Below, one piece after another: positions 19,249 through 28,608 of a DNA stretch of 32,168 nucleotides (its first letter is position 1; every line of letters begins with the position of its first letter). The position numbers were made by a program, and so were the translations under genes. A model generated the notes under the pieces. That model saw only the letters and a program-made list of their open reading frames with translations, made no database searches and was not told where the DNA came from. Origin of the DNA: Rhodospirillaceae bacterium (lineage in GTDB: Bacteria > Pseudomonadota > Alphaproteobacteria > SP197); the NCBI GenBank assembly GCA_018700655.1, contig JABIUG010000356.1:1-32168 (forward strand), given 5' to 3'.

Positions 19249-20322
19249 ATGGCGGAAACGTCAACTTCTGAACTCCAAGCCGATTCCCTTCTGGCCTGGT
19301 ATGACCGGCACCGGCGCGACCTCCCATGGCGCGCCAGACCTGGTGAAACCGCCGATCCCTATCGTGTCTGGCTCTCGGAAATCATGCTCCAGCAGACCCA
19401 GGTACAGGCTGTGATCCCCTATTTTCTGAGCTTTCTGGAGCGTTGGCCCGATGTCGGCGCGCTCGGCGCTGCGCCGCGTGAGGAGGTCATGGCGGCCTGG
19501 GCGGGCCTTGGCTATTACGCGCGGGCACGGCGGCTTCACGATTGCGCGCGCCAGATAGCGGGCGAATTGGATGGCGTCTTCCCCGATACCGAGGCTGGTT
19601 TGCGCGCTTTGCCGGGGATCGGTGCCTATACCTCAGGCGCTGTCGCAGCGATCGCCTTTGACCGCCCCGCAGCGGCGGTCGACGGGAATGTCGAGCGGGT
19701 GATGGCGCGTTCCTATGCCATCGGCGCGCCGATGCCCGCGGCCAAGAAGGAAATCCGCAAGCGCACGCAAGCGCTGGTGCCGACCGATCGCCCCGGCGAC
19801 TTCGCCCAGGCCCTGATGGATCTTGGGGCGACGATCTGTACGCCACGCAGGCCTGCCTGTGGCCTCTGCCCCTGGCGCGACGCCTGTGCCGGGCGGTTGG
19901 CGGGGATCGCAGAAGAATTACCCCGCCCGGCACCACGTAAGGAACGCCCGCATCGCCACGGCCTGGTCTTCTGGCTGGAACGCGACGATGGCGCCGTGCT
20001 GCTGCGCACCCGCCCGGATGAGGGGCTGCTTGGCGGCATGATGGAAGCACCGACGACGCCCTGGCGTGAGGCTCCCTGGACCCTGGAAGAAGCCTTGCCG
20101 CATGCGCCGTTGGCAGGTGACTGGGAGTTGTTGCCCGATCTGGTGCGCCACGGATTCACGCATTTCACGATCGACCTCAAAGTCGCCGTTCTGTCGGGTG
20201 CGACAGCACCGGGTCATGGCAGCTGGCACCACCCCGAAAGCTTCGACTCGCTGGCCCTGCCGACCCTGACTCGCAAGGTTGTGCGCCACGCTTTCAGCGC
20301 CGGGCGGCGATCTCCGCGATAG
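19249..20322 (+). CDS. mutY: A/G-specific adenine glycosylase
   Basis: [35 protein letters not shown], Hh[32 protein letters not shown], Fe-[18 protein letters not shown]. Confidence 0.97.
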   Translation: MAETSTSELQADSLLAWYDRHRRDLPWRARPGETADPYRVWLSEIMLQQTQVQAVIPYFLSFLERWPDVGALGAAPREEVMAAWAGLGYYARARRLHDCARQIAGELDGVFPDTEAGLRALPGIGAYTSGAVAAIAFDRPAAAVDGNVERVMARSYAIGAPMPAAKKEIRKRTQALVPTDRPGDFAQALMDLGATICTPRRPACGLCPWRDACAGRLAGIAEELPRPAPRKERPHRHGLVFWLERDDGAVLLRTRPDEGLLGGMMEAPTTPWREAPWTLEEALPHAPLAGDWELLPDLVRHGFTHFTIDLKVAVLSGATAPGHGSWHHPESFDSLALPTLTRKVVRHAFSAGRRSPR

Positions 20323-20896
20323 GCCGAAACGAAAGCCGGTGGTGCGGCGTGAGGCCGAGCAGATCGAGACCGGCGCGGTGTTCCGCCGTGCCGTAGCCGG
20401 CGTTGCGTTCCCAGCCATAGCCTGGATGTTGTCCTGCGAGATCCGCCATCCAGCAGTCACGCGTGACCTTGGCAATGATCGAGGCTGCCGCAATCGAAAG
20501 GCTCCGTGCATCGCCTTTTACCACGGTGGTCACCGGGCAGGGGAGATCTGGTGCGCGGTTGCCGTCGACCAGTGCATGGGCCGGGACCAGGGGCAGCTCT
20601 GCCAATGCCCGCTGCATCGCCAACATGGATGCGGCCAGAATTTTGAGGTCGTCGATCTCCTCGACCTCGGCCCTGCCGACCCCGATTGATGCACGGCCCT
20701 GAAGCGCGGCGAACAACGCCTCACGTCGTCTGGCGGTGAGTTTCTTGGAATCGTTCAGACCGTCTGGAATGGTGGTGGGATCAAGGATGACGGCGGCCGC
20801 GACGACCGGTCCGGCCCAGGGGCCGCGACCGACCTCGTCGATCCCGGCCACCGGCGCGGAGACGCCGCGCTCGAAATCAAGATTGGGCTTTGTCAT
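20294..20896 (-). CDS. rnhB: Ribonuclease HII
   Basis: [60 protein letters not shown]. Confidence 0.96.
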   Translation of the reverse strand: MTKPNLDFERGVSAPVAGIDEVGRGPWAGPVVAAAVILDPTTIPDGLNDSKKLTARRREALFAALQGRASIGVGRAEVEEIDDLKILAASMLAMQRALAELPLVPAHALVDGNRAPDLPCPVTTVVKGDARSLSIAAASIIAKVTRDCWMADLAGQHPGYGWERNAGYGTAEHRAGLDLLGLTPHHRLSFRPIAEIAARR

Positions 20897-22226
20897 CGCC
20901 TCTGGGTCTGCTGACTGGTTGATCGTCGGCCAGGCTTTCGGGCAGGGCTTTGGCGTGTCGTTCGGCGATCTGCTGGCGTTTCACCAGTGTCCACGCGATC
21001 GATTGCTGGGTTCTGGCGGTCGCCAGGGGGTAAAGCCGCGTCATGAGGTCGCGCAGTGTGTCGACATGAACCGCCAGGCGCTCGATCCGGCGCGCGCTGT
21101 CGAGCCAGAGCGGGCTGATGATCAGGCTGAGCGCGATCACGGCGACAAACAGGCGGTAACCTTCATCGTCGAGTGCGCCGACCGAAAGGCCCAGCGCAAT
21201 CAGGACGAACGAGAACTCACCGACCTGGCCCAGCGCGACGCCGCCCAGCCAGGCGCGCGGCCAGGGCTCCTTGAGAAAACGCAGGATACCGACATTCATC
21301 GCGGTTTTTCCCAGGGTGACGATCAGCAGCATCAGAATGATCTCGCCCAGATTGTCCCAGATGAATCCCAGGTCGATCAGCAGGCCGATCGAGAGGAAAA
21401 AGACCATCAGCAACAGGCCCTGGATCGGCAGGGTCGAGCGCAGCATCAGTTTGCGGTCGGTGCTGTTGCCGAGCAGAAGCCCGGCCAGAAAAGCGCCATA
21501 GGCGGTCGACATGCCGAACAGGCCGCTTACCGCCGCCGCGGCAAAACACAACGCCACCGCACTGACTGCGATCAGATCGGATTGATTGCGGGCGAGCTCG
21601 CGCAGGGGGAGTTTTATCTTGCCCTTGCGTCCCAGGAACCAGAGAAGGCCAGCCAGAATCAGAACCGATCCGATCAGGGGCAGAACATCCTTGATCGTGA
21701 TGGTTTGATCGGGTGCCAGCGCGGCGATGAAAAGCATCATCGGAACGATGGCGAGATCCTGGGCGATCAGGATGGCGATGGCGCGTCGTCCGACCTCGCT
21801 TTTGATCTCGCCGACATCCTCAAGCAACTTGATCGTCACCGCGGTCGACGAGAGCGCGATGCCAAAGCCGATCAGGACGCCGCGTTCCCAGGGCCAGCCC
21901 AACGGCCAGGTGAGCAACAGGATGACGGTCGTGGCAATGGTGATCTGCAGGCCGGTGCCGATGGCGGCGAACTTGAGAACCGAGCGAAAGTCGCTGACAT
22001 CAAGTTCCATGCCAATGCTGAAGAGCAGCAGCAACACGCCCAGCTCGGCCAGCAGGTTGATCTGGTCACGGTCCTCGACAAACCCCAGAGCCGAGGGCCC
22101 CAGAACAACGCCGGCCAGGATGTAGCCGACAATCGCGGGCTGTCGCAGGCGACCCAGGAACAGGCCGCACAGCAGCGCGACCGATACGACGATCGCGATC
22201 TGGGTGAGTTCGTGGCCCTGTTCCAT
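20877..22226 (-). CDS. CPA2-family cation:proton antiporter (membrane domain only)
   Basis: [44 protein letters not shown]..., multi-[23 protein letters not shown]...[22 protein letters not shown]. Confidence 0.93.
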   Translation of the reverse strand: MEQGHELTQIAIVVSVALLCGLFLGRLRQPAIVGYILAGVVLGPSALGFVEDRDQINLLAELGVLLLLFSIGMELDVSDFRSVLKFAAIGTGLQITIATTVILLLTWPLGWPWERGVLIGFGIALSSTAVTIKLLEDVGEIKSEVGRRAIAILIAQDLAIVPMMLFIAALAPDQTITIKDVLPLIGSVLILAGLLWFLGRKGKIKLPLRELARNQSDLIAVSAVALCFAAAAVSGLFGMSTAYGAFLAGLLLGNSTDRKLMLRSTLPIQGLLLMVFFLSIGLLIDLGFIWDNLGEIILMLLIVTLGKTAMNVGILRFLKEPWPRAWLGGVALGQVGEFSFVLIALGLSVGALDDEGYRLFVAVIALSLIISPLWLDSARRIERLAVHVDTLRDLMTRLYPLATARTQQSIAWTLVKRQQIAERHAKALPESLADDQPVSRPRGDDKAQS

Positions 22227-22275
22227 GACGCCACTCTATCACGCGCCGTTGTGGCACGATGAGGGCAAAGCGGTG

Positions 22276-23484
22276 TTAGCGGCGCAGAACGTCCTTGATG
22301 CGACCAGCCAAAATCTCCGGTTCGCCTTCCTTCAGGCACAAGGGATTCACCACAAGGGTGGCGCTGCCGACCTCGCCGGGCTCGAAATAGACCGGTGGCG
22401 ATCCGCATTCGAGTTCGATCAGGACTGCTTCGGCATCGCGCGCCAGTGCCTTCTCGTCCAGGGTCAACGCCAGAGCCGGAACCGGGTGGCGTTCGGGATC
22501 GTCGCGCACGGCAATCGTGGCGTTGTTGACCCCCGCCAGGCCTTCGGCAACCGTTGCGATGGTGCGTGACCAACCGGCCCGCAGGGCGCCGGAGGCATCG
22601 TCTTCCAGGGTCAGGCGCAGGGCGGTCACCAGCCCGGCGATTTCTTCCTTGCCGACCTTGCAGATGCGTCCGATGCCATCGCGCGGCATGCCCTGAATGG
22701 CGTTGCGGTCGATCAGGGAAGCCGGCGGATTCCAGCGGCTGGGTGCGGTATCCATGTCGAGATGCTGCATGGCGACCGACATCACGAGGTCGCGCCGTCC
22801 CGCAAGAATGCCCGAAGCCTGTGGCCCGCCGATCGCCTTGCCCCCCGAGAAACACACAAGATCGGCACCCTCGGCGATGAAACGTTTGAGGTTCGACATT
22901 GGCGGCAACTGTCCGGCGGCGTCGACGATGATCGGAATGCCGTGTGGTGCGACGGCAGCGACGATTTCGGGGAGGGTCGGCTGGTTGCCCGGCACGACGA
23001 CACAATAGACGGCGGCAGTGCGTTCGTTGATCTCGGCGACGTATTCCCAGGGCTCCGCATCGCGGACGCCCGCGCCGGTGTTGCGGTCGGAGACCCCGAC
23101 CTCGATCAGTTTGGCGCCGGCGGTCCGGACCGCATGGTCGTACATGTTGCGATGGCCGCGTGCGACGATGATTTCGTTCTTGAGGCCGGTTGTGTCGGGC
23201 AGACGGTTCTGGGCCGCGAGATCGTGACCGGCGATGCAGGCTGCGGCAGCCAGCATCAGGCCGCTGGCCGCGCCGTCGGTGACATAACCTGACTGGGCGC
23301 CGGTCACTTCCGCAATGTAGGCGCCTGCTGCTGCCTGGAGGTGGGCGAGATCGACACAATGTTGCGACGCCTCGACCATCGCTTGGGCGACTTCCGGGCG
23401 CAGAATGCTGCCGGTCAACCGGGTCGCGGGGCCCTTGGCGTTGATGATGGTGTCGACGCCCAGGCGCTCATAGATGTTGGTCAT
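22276..23484 (-). CDS. SelA-like PLP-dependent enzyme (L-seryl-tRNA(Sec) selenium transferase-related)
   Basis: MTNIYERLGVDTIINAKGPATRLTGSILRPEVAQAM..., IIVDAAGQLPP, PLP lysine motif LVCFSGGKAIGGPQASGILAGRRDL. Confidence 0.88.
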   Translation of the reverse strand: MTNIYERLGVDTIINAKGPATRLTGSILRPEVAQAMVEASQHCVDLAHLQAAAGAYIAEVTGAQSGYVTDGAASGLMLAAAACIAGHDLAAQNRLPDTTGLKNEIIVARGHRNMYDHAVRTAGAKLIEVGVSDRNTGAGVRDAEPWEYVAEINERTAAVYCVVVPGNQPTLPEIVAAVAPHGIPIIVDAAGQLPPMSNLKRFIAEGADLVCFSGGKAIGGPQASGILAGRRDLVMSVAMQHLDMDTAPSRWNPPASLIDRNAIQGMPRDGIGRICKVGKEEIAGLVTALRLTLEDDASGALRAGWSRTIATVAEGLAGVNNATIAVRDDPERHPVPALALTLDEKALARDAEAVLIELECGSPPVYFEPGEVGSATLVVNPLCLKEGEPEILAGRIKDVLRR

Positions 23485-23566
23485 GGTCTTAATCCATTGT
23501 CATCCTGTTCGAATCCACAAGCGCAGCATGACGATCCGGCGCTGTGCTGTCACGGCAGGCGCGCCG

Positions 23567-24646
23567 TCAAAGCAGAGCGAGCTGATCGGCGTCGGCGGCG
23601 GGTTTGACGAAGCGGGTGGTGTCGAGTTCCCAGCTCCGCTTGTCGAGGCCATAACGGCGGCAGGCTATCGCGAAACGTTTGGCGACCATATCTGCAAAGG
23701 GCCCCGTGCCTTTAAGGCGTTTGCCCCATTCGGCGTCATAGTCGCGCCCGCCGCGACAATCGCGCACCAGCGTTATGACACGACCGGCGCGGTCAGGGTA
23801 CTGGGCTTCGAGCCACTCGCGGAAGAGGTCCTTGATCTCGAGCGGCAGGCGCAACAGCACATAGCCGCCGGTTGAGGCTCCCGCATCGTGGGAGGCCTGC
23901 AGCACGTCCTCCATCTCATGGTCGTTTAGCCCCGGAATGATCGGGGCAAACATGACACCAACGGGCACGCCTGCCTTGGCAAGCGCCTCGATCGCCTTGA
24001 GCCGTTTGGCCGGTGTCGGCGCGCGTGGTTCCATGCGCCGCGCCAGGCTGCCGTCGAGCGTTGTGATGGAGATATAGGCACGGGCCAGATGCTGCTCGGC
24101 CATCGCGCTCAGGATGTCGGCATCGCGGGCAATCAGGGCAGATTTGGTGACGATGCCGACGGGATGGCGGCATTCCTGCAGAACCTCGAGGATCTGGCGG
24201 GTGATGCCGTAACCGCGTTCGATCGGCTGGTAGGGATCGGTGTTGGTCCCCAGCGCAATCACCCGTGGCCGGTAGCCTGAGCGGGACAACTCCTGGCGCA
24301 GCAGAAGGGCTGCGTCGGGTTTCATCAGGAGTTTCGATTCGAAATCCTGGCCCGGCGAGAGGCCGAGCCAGGCATGGGTCGGGCGGGCAAAACAATAGAC
24401 GCAGCCGTGCTCGCAGCCGCGATAGGGATTGATCGAGCGGTCGAACGGAATATCGGGGGAGTTGTTGCGTGCGATCACGGTGCGACTTGCATCAATCGAG
24501 ATTTCGGTCTCGAGTGGCGGAAGTTCCTCTTCGATGCCACCCCAGCCGTCGTCGAAGGCTTCGTGCGTGTGCGGCTCGAAACGTCCTGCCTGGTTGCTCG
24601 CCGCGCCGCGCCCCCGACGTTGCAGGATATGTGTTCGTTGTTTCAT
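23567..24646 (-). CDS. PA0069-family radical SAM protein (SplB/COG1533-like)
   Basis: INPYRGCEHGCVYCFARPTHAWLGLSPGQDFESKLLMKPDAALLLRQEL, GTNTDPYQPIERGYGITRQILEVL; Cx3Cx2C cluster. Start MKQRTHILQRRGRG at 24646 with AGGAGAG ribosome-binding site. Confidence 0.93.
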   Translation of the reverse strand: MKQRTHILQRRGRGAASNQAGRFEPHTHEAFDDGWGGIEEELPPLETEISIDASRTVIARNNSPDIPFDRSINPYRGCEHGCVYCFARPTHAWLGLSPGQDFESKLLMKPDAALLLRQELSRSGYRPRVIALGTNTDPYQPIERGYGITRQILEVLQECRHPVGIVTKSALIARDADILSAMAEQHLARAYISITTLDGSLARRMEPRAPTPAKRLKAIEALAKAGVPVGVMFAPIIPGLNDHEMEDVLQASHDAGASTGGYVLLRLPLEIKDLFREWLEAQYPDRAGRVITLVRDCRGGRDYDAEWGKRLKGTGPFADMVAKRFAIACRRYGLDKRSWELDTTRFVKPAADADQLALL

Positions 24647-24667
24647 TGTTCTCTCCTCATGTGAAAA

Positions 24668-24682
24668 GAACAATAAAGGAAC
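24668..24682 (-). promoter_or_regulatory. Candidate LexA (SOS) box GTTC-CTTTATT-GTTC
   Basis: GAAC-AATAAAG-GAAC on plus, 21 bp upstream of the radical SAM ATG, overlapping a plausible -10 (TTGCCT-N18-TATTGT on minus). Confidence 0.55.
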
Positions 24683-24731
24683 AAACAAATCTTAGGCAAG
24701 CCCGATACGTGGATTTCGTGAAGACGCTAGG

Positions 24732-25421
24732 ATGGCAGCCATGGAACGCCTCACGGTGATCATCCCGGCGCTCAACGCCGCAACTACGCTGAGCGTGATG
24801 CTGGACCAGTTCCTGGTCACCGCAGACGTCGATGCCACCGTGCTGGTCGTCGACAGCGGTTCGAACGATGCGACGCTTGAGATCGCAAAATCGCGCGATG
24901 TTGCGGTGATCCAGACCGAGCGTGGCCGCGGCAGTCAGATGGCTGCGGGTGGTGCAGCAGCCGACCGGCCGTGGCTTCTTTTCCTCCATGCCGATACCCG
25001 CCTGCAGGAAGGTTGGGACGGGGCGGTTGCGCGCTTCATCGCCGACACGGGCGAGTCTGATCGGGCTGCGGTGTTCCGCTTGCGGTTTGATGATCCTTCA
25101 CCGGCGGCGCGGCGGGTAGAGTGGATTGCGGCGCGAAGAAGCCGCTGGTTGGGTCTGCCCTACGGCGATCAGGGCCTCCTGATCTCGCGTGCGTTTTACG
25201 AGTCGCTGGGCGGCTTCAGGCCGTTGGCGATCATGGAAGATGTTGACATGGTGCGCCGCATTGAGCGGCGCCGCCTTGTGACCCTGTCCTGCGATGCCGT
25301 CACAAGTGCTGTGCGTTACCGCCGGATGGGCTATACCGCGCGGATGTTTAGAAACCTCCTCTGCCTGACCTGTTATTTCCTGGGGATGCCGCCGCGCTGG
25401 CTGCTGCGGCTCTACGGATGA
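24732..25421 (+). CDS. TIGR04283-like family 2 glycosyltransferase
   Basis: LTVIIPALNAATTLSVMLDQF...VLVVDSGSNDATLEIAKSRDVAVIQTERGRGSQMAAGGAAADRPWLLFLHADTRLQEGW...GDQGLLISRAFYESLGGFRPLAIMEDVDMVRRI. Confidence 0.93.
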   Translation: MAAMERLTVIIPALNAATTLSVMLDQFLVTADVDATVLVVDSGSNDATLEIAKSRDVAVIQTERGRGSQMAAGGAAADRPWLLFLHADTRLQEGWDGAVARFIADTGESDRAAVFRLRFDDPSPAARRVEWIAARRSRWLGLPYGDQGLLISRAFYESLGGFRPLAIMEDVDMVRRIERRRLVTLSCDAVTSAVRYRRMGYTARMFRNLLCLTCYFLGMPPRWLLRLYG

Positions 25422-26011
25422 TGCGCGATCGTCATGTCGTCGTAATGGCCCGAAGGCCCGAGCACGGCAAGGTCAAGACACGTCTTGCCGATGCGCTCGG
25501 CCCGGATGCGGCGCTTTCCTTCTATGCGAGCACCTTGCGTCGCACGCTCAAGCGCCTTGGCGATGATCCCCGCTGGTCGACGGTGATCGCGGCGACACCG
25601 CCATCGGCCGCGCGCCATCCCGGCAGGTGGACCAGGGGCTTGCCGGTTTTTGCCCAGGAAGAGGGTGATCTGGGCCAACGCATGCAGGGCGCGTTTGATG
25701 CCATGCCGGCGGGGCCGGTGGTAATCGTGGGAAGCGACATTCCCGATCTCTCGGCGCGCCATGTCGCACGCGCCTTCCGGGCGCTGGAGCGTCACGACGC
25801 CGTGTTCGGCCCGTCTGATGATGGTGGCTACTGGCTGGTTGGCATTGCCCGCTCGCTGCGTGCCAGCGAGATTTTTGGCCCGGTGCGCTGGTCGACACGC
25901 CACGCGCTTGCCGACACCCTTCAGGGACTCCCCGAAGGTGCCCGCGTCGCCACGCTCGAGACCCTGGCCGATATCGACACGGTCGATGATCTCAGGCGAT
26001 TGCGCGCATGA
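25418..26011 (+). CDS. TIGR04282-like glycosyltransferase/nucleotidyltransferase (DUF2064)
   Basis: VVVMARRPEHGKVKTRLADALGPDAALSFYASTLRRTL..., QEEGDLGQRMQGAFDAM, VIVGSDIPDLSARHVARAFRALERHDAVFGPSDDGGYWLVGI; ATGA overlap with the upstream gene. Confidence 0.93.
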   Translation: MMRDRHVVVMARRPEHGKVKTRLADALGPDAALSFYASTLRRTLKRLGDDPRWSTVIAATPPSAARHPGRWTRGLPVFAQEEGDLGQRMQGAFDAMPAGPVVIVGSDIPDLSARHVARAFRALERHDAVFGPSDDGGYWLVGIARSLRASEIFGPVRWSTRHALADTLQGLPEGARVATLETLADIDTVDDLRRLRA

Positions 26012-26024
26012 ACCGGGTGGCCTG

Positions 26025-27272
26025 ATGAGCAAACCGGTGGCGGTCGATGGCGCAGCCGATGGCCTGGCGGCCTGGCGTGTTGCCCTTGCCTCGCTCCTGA
26101 TTGTCTTCTGCGGCATGGGGATCGAATACCTGCTGTGGACCAGCGTGAAGACGATCTCCGACGATATGGACTGGTCGCGCGGCACGACGTCGGCGGCCTA
26201 TGCGCTGGAAATGATCGGCACCGGTGTCGGCGGCATCCTGATGGGCCGGCTTTGCGATAAAATCGGTGCGCTGCCCGTGGTGTTGATCGGCGCCATGATG
26301 ATTCCGGCCGGTGCGTTGACGCTGACCCATGTCACGCAACCCTGGCAGTTCTGCCTGGTCTTCGGGTTGATGATCGGCTTCCTTGGCAATGCGACCCTGT
26401 TCGCACCGCTGATTACGACGGCGACGCGATGGTTCGAGCGTTATCGTGGTCTCGCGGTCGCTGTCGTGGCCTCTGGCCAGGGGCTTGCGGGTTTCATCTG
26501 GCCCACGGTCTTTGATGTCCTGATTGCCGATTATGGCTGGCGCGGCGCGCTTTTCATCTATGGCTGCTTTGCCATGGTCGCGATGCCGCCTCTGGTGATT
26601 CTGCTCAAGGGAAACCCGCCGGGCTGGAGCGCCATGCAGGCCGAACGTGTCAGCGACGACCGTTCGGCTTTCCGGATGGGCAGCCTTTCCGAGAATGTGC
26701 CCCATGCGCTGTTATGCGCCGCGATCTTGTGTTGTTGCATCGCCATGGCCATGCCGCTGGTCCACATCGCATCGCACGCGCGCGACATCGGCTACACCAG
26801 CAGCGACGGTGCCCTGCTCCTGACCTGGATCATGGGATCGTCTTTCATCGGGCGGCTTGGCATGGGTGCTTTCGCAGATCGGATCGGCGGCTTGCAGGCC
26901 ATGCTTATCGGCTCGGGCATGCAGGCGCTTGGTATCCTGATCCTGGCGCCGTTCGACAACTTCGCCGTCCTGCTTCTGGGCGCCACGGTCTTCGGGCTCG
27001 GCTTCGGGGGGCTGGTGCCGATGTATGCGGTCGCCCTGCGATCGATCTATCCGGCCAAGGGGCTGGGCTGGCGCGTCGGTGTGATCTTCCTGTTCGGCGC
27101 GACCGGCATGGCCATGGGCGGCCAGCTTGCAGGTTCCATGTTCGACTGGACCGGGACCTACCGTTGGGCCTTCCTGATCGGTTTTGCCTTCAACGTCGTC
27201 AACCTGTTCCTGATCGTGACGGTCATGACCCTGCGCGGCAGGCCCCAGCCTCTGGTCGGCACCACAGCCTGA
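26025..27272 (+). CDS. MFS transporter
   Basis: MSKPVAVDGAADGLAAWRVALASLLIVFCGMGIEYLLWTSVKTISDDMDWSRGTTSAAYALEMIGTGVGGILMGRLCDKIG; 12-TM-like hydrophobicity. Confidence 0.9.
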   Translation: MSKPVAVDGAADGLAAWRVALASLLIVFCGMGIEYLLWTSVKTISDDMDWSRGTTSAAYALEMIGTGVGGILMGRLCDKIGALPVVLIGAMMIPAGALTLTHVTQPWQFCLVFGLMIGFLGNATLFAPLITTATRWFERYRGLAVAVVASGQGLAGFIWPTVFDVLIADYGWRGALFIYGCFAMVAMPPLVILLKGNPPGWSAMQAERVSDDRSAFRMGSLSENVPHALLCAAILCCCIAMAMPLVHIASHARDIGYTSSDGALLLTWIMGSSFIGRLGMGAFADRIGGLQAMLIGSGMQALGILILAPFDNFAVLLLGATVFGLGFGGLVPMYAVALRSIYPAKGLGWRVGVIFLFGATGMAMGGQLAGSMFDWTGTYRWAFLIGFAFNVVNLFLIVTVMTLRGRPQPLVGTTA

Positions 27273-27555
27273 GTGTCCTGTCGCTGCGCGGGCGGTTTCG
27301 AGAACCACAACGCCCCACTGGCCCAAGACTTCGACGAACTTTGGTGCCATTCGTTCCTGATCGATCTGGTGTGTACTGTCTGCGTCAAAGAAGCCTCGAA
27401 AAAAGAGGGGCACGGCAGGGGTCGGCCAGTTTGGGCAAACGAAAGGTTTTTCAGGGCTGCGGTAACGTGGTGCCTGTCTGGCCGCCAGTACCTTCCCGGG
27501 GCTTCGCGATCGATCTTGCCGGAATGGTCCGGCCAAAAGGGAGGTACGATCAGAC

Positions 27556-28545
27556 ATGGATTTCAAGAAAGTAGTACTGGGTGCTGCTGTTGGTGCAGTA
27601 GCGCTTGCTTCGGGTACGGCTGCGGTGTTGGCTGGCCATGACGACACGGTCACCGTGGCTTATTTCCTGGAGTGGCCGACGGCCAACCAGGTCGCGCAGA
27701 TCGAAAAGACCTAAGACGAAGCGATGGGTGTCGAGCTCGATTGGCGTGCCTTTGGCAACGGCAACGAGATGACCCAGGCGATGGTCTCTGGTGATGTCCA
27801 GATTGCCTACAGCCAGGGTTTCGTGCCCTTCGTCGTCGGTGTTTCCAACGGTGCGCCGCTCAAACTCGTCGGTATCGCAGTGACTTATGCCGAGAACGAT
27901 CTCTGCATCATTCGCGATGGCTCCGGCATCACGCAGGCCAATGCCACCGAACTGGAAGGCATGAAGGTCGCAACGCCGATCGGCAACGTGACCCACTACA
28001 AGCTGCTGCGCACACTCGATCACCTGGGTGTCGATGCTTCCAAGGTCGATCTCGTGCAGATGAACCCGGCCGATGCCGCCGTCGCGCTGATCCGCGGCGA
28101 TGTCGTCATGGGCTGTGCCTTTGGCGGTGCGCTTGATCGCATGAGGACCGTAGGCTCGCCCCTCATGACTGGCGCCGAACAGGAAGCGATCGGGATCAAC
28201 ACGTTCGATATCGTGACGGTGACTGAAGACTTTACCAACGAGCATCCCGACCTGGTCAGGAAGTTCATGGAAGTTACCGAAGCATCCAATGCAGCCTACG
28301 CGGCCGATTCGGCTGCGGCCCTTGGTACCATCGCCATGGCGGCAGGCATGGATGAGGACGCCACGGCAGCCATGCTGGCAGGCTTTGGCTTCCCGACGGC
28401 AGCCGATCAGATGGGCCCCAACTGGCTCGGTGGCGGTGTGCAGGCCATGACCAAGGGCGTCGCCGACGTCATGGTCGAAGCCGGCAACATGGATGCCTCG
28501 CTCGATGATTATTCGGGCTTTATCGACGACAGCTATCTGCAGTAA
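27556..28545 (+). pseudogene. tauA: TauA-like ABC transporter substrate-binding protein interrupted by one in-frame TAA (27712-27714)
   Basis: MDFKKVVLGAAVGAVALASGTAAVLAGHDDTVTVAYFLEWPTANQVAQIEKT*DEAMGVELDWRAFGNGNEMTQAMVSGDVQIAYSQGF...: same frame continues to 28545 as a full-length binding protein. Could be a sequencing error rather than a real pseudogene. Confidence 0.85.
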
Positions 28546-28553
28546 GTGCAGGT

Positions 28554-28585
28554 AAGGGCGGCGGGGAAACCCGCCGCCCTTTTCG
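28554..28585 (+). terminator. Intrinsic terminator/attenuator between the tauA-like and tauB-like genes
   Basis: Perfect 12-bp stem AAGGGCGGCGGG-GAAA-CCCGCCGCCCTT followed by TTCGTTT. Confidence 0.85.
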
Positions 28586-28608
28586 TTTGAATCACGGGGG
28601 GCAAAGTC

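Noticed and set aside
20736-22262. 508-aa plus-strand ORF over rnhB/CPA2 antiporter
   Set aside because: Gln/Asp/Arg-rich translation is the antisense shadow of a hydrophobic membrane protein; no family match.
21872-23359. 495-aa minus-strand ORF spanning the SelA-like and antiporter genes in another frame
   Set aside because: Arg-rich out-of-frame translation crossing two well-supported genes on the same strand.
27518-27533. Small hairpin GCCGGA-atgg-TCCGGC upstream of tauA
   Set aside because: Only a 6-bp stem, no T-tract; common by chance in GC-rich DNA and too weak to call a regulatory element.
27712-27714. Recoded stop (selenocysteine or pyrrolysine) in the tauA-like gene
   Set aside because: The stop is TAA, not TGA or TAG, and the context suggests replacement of Tyr; a nonsense mutation or sequencing error is simpler.
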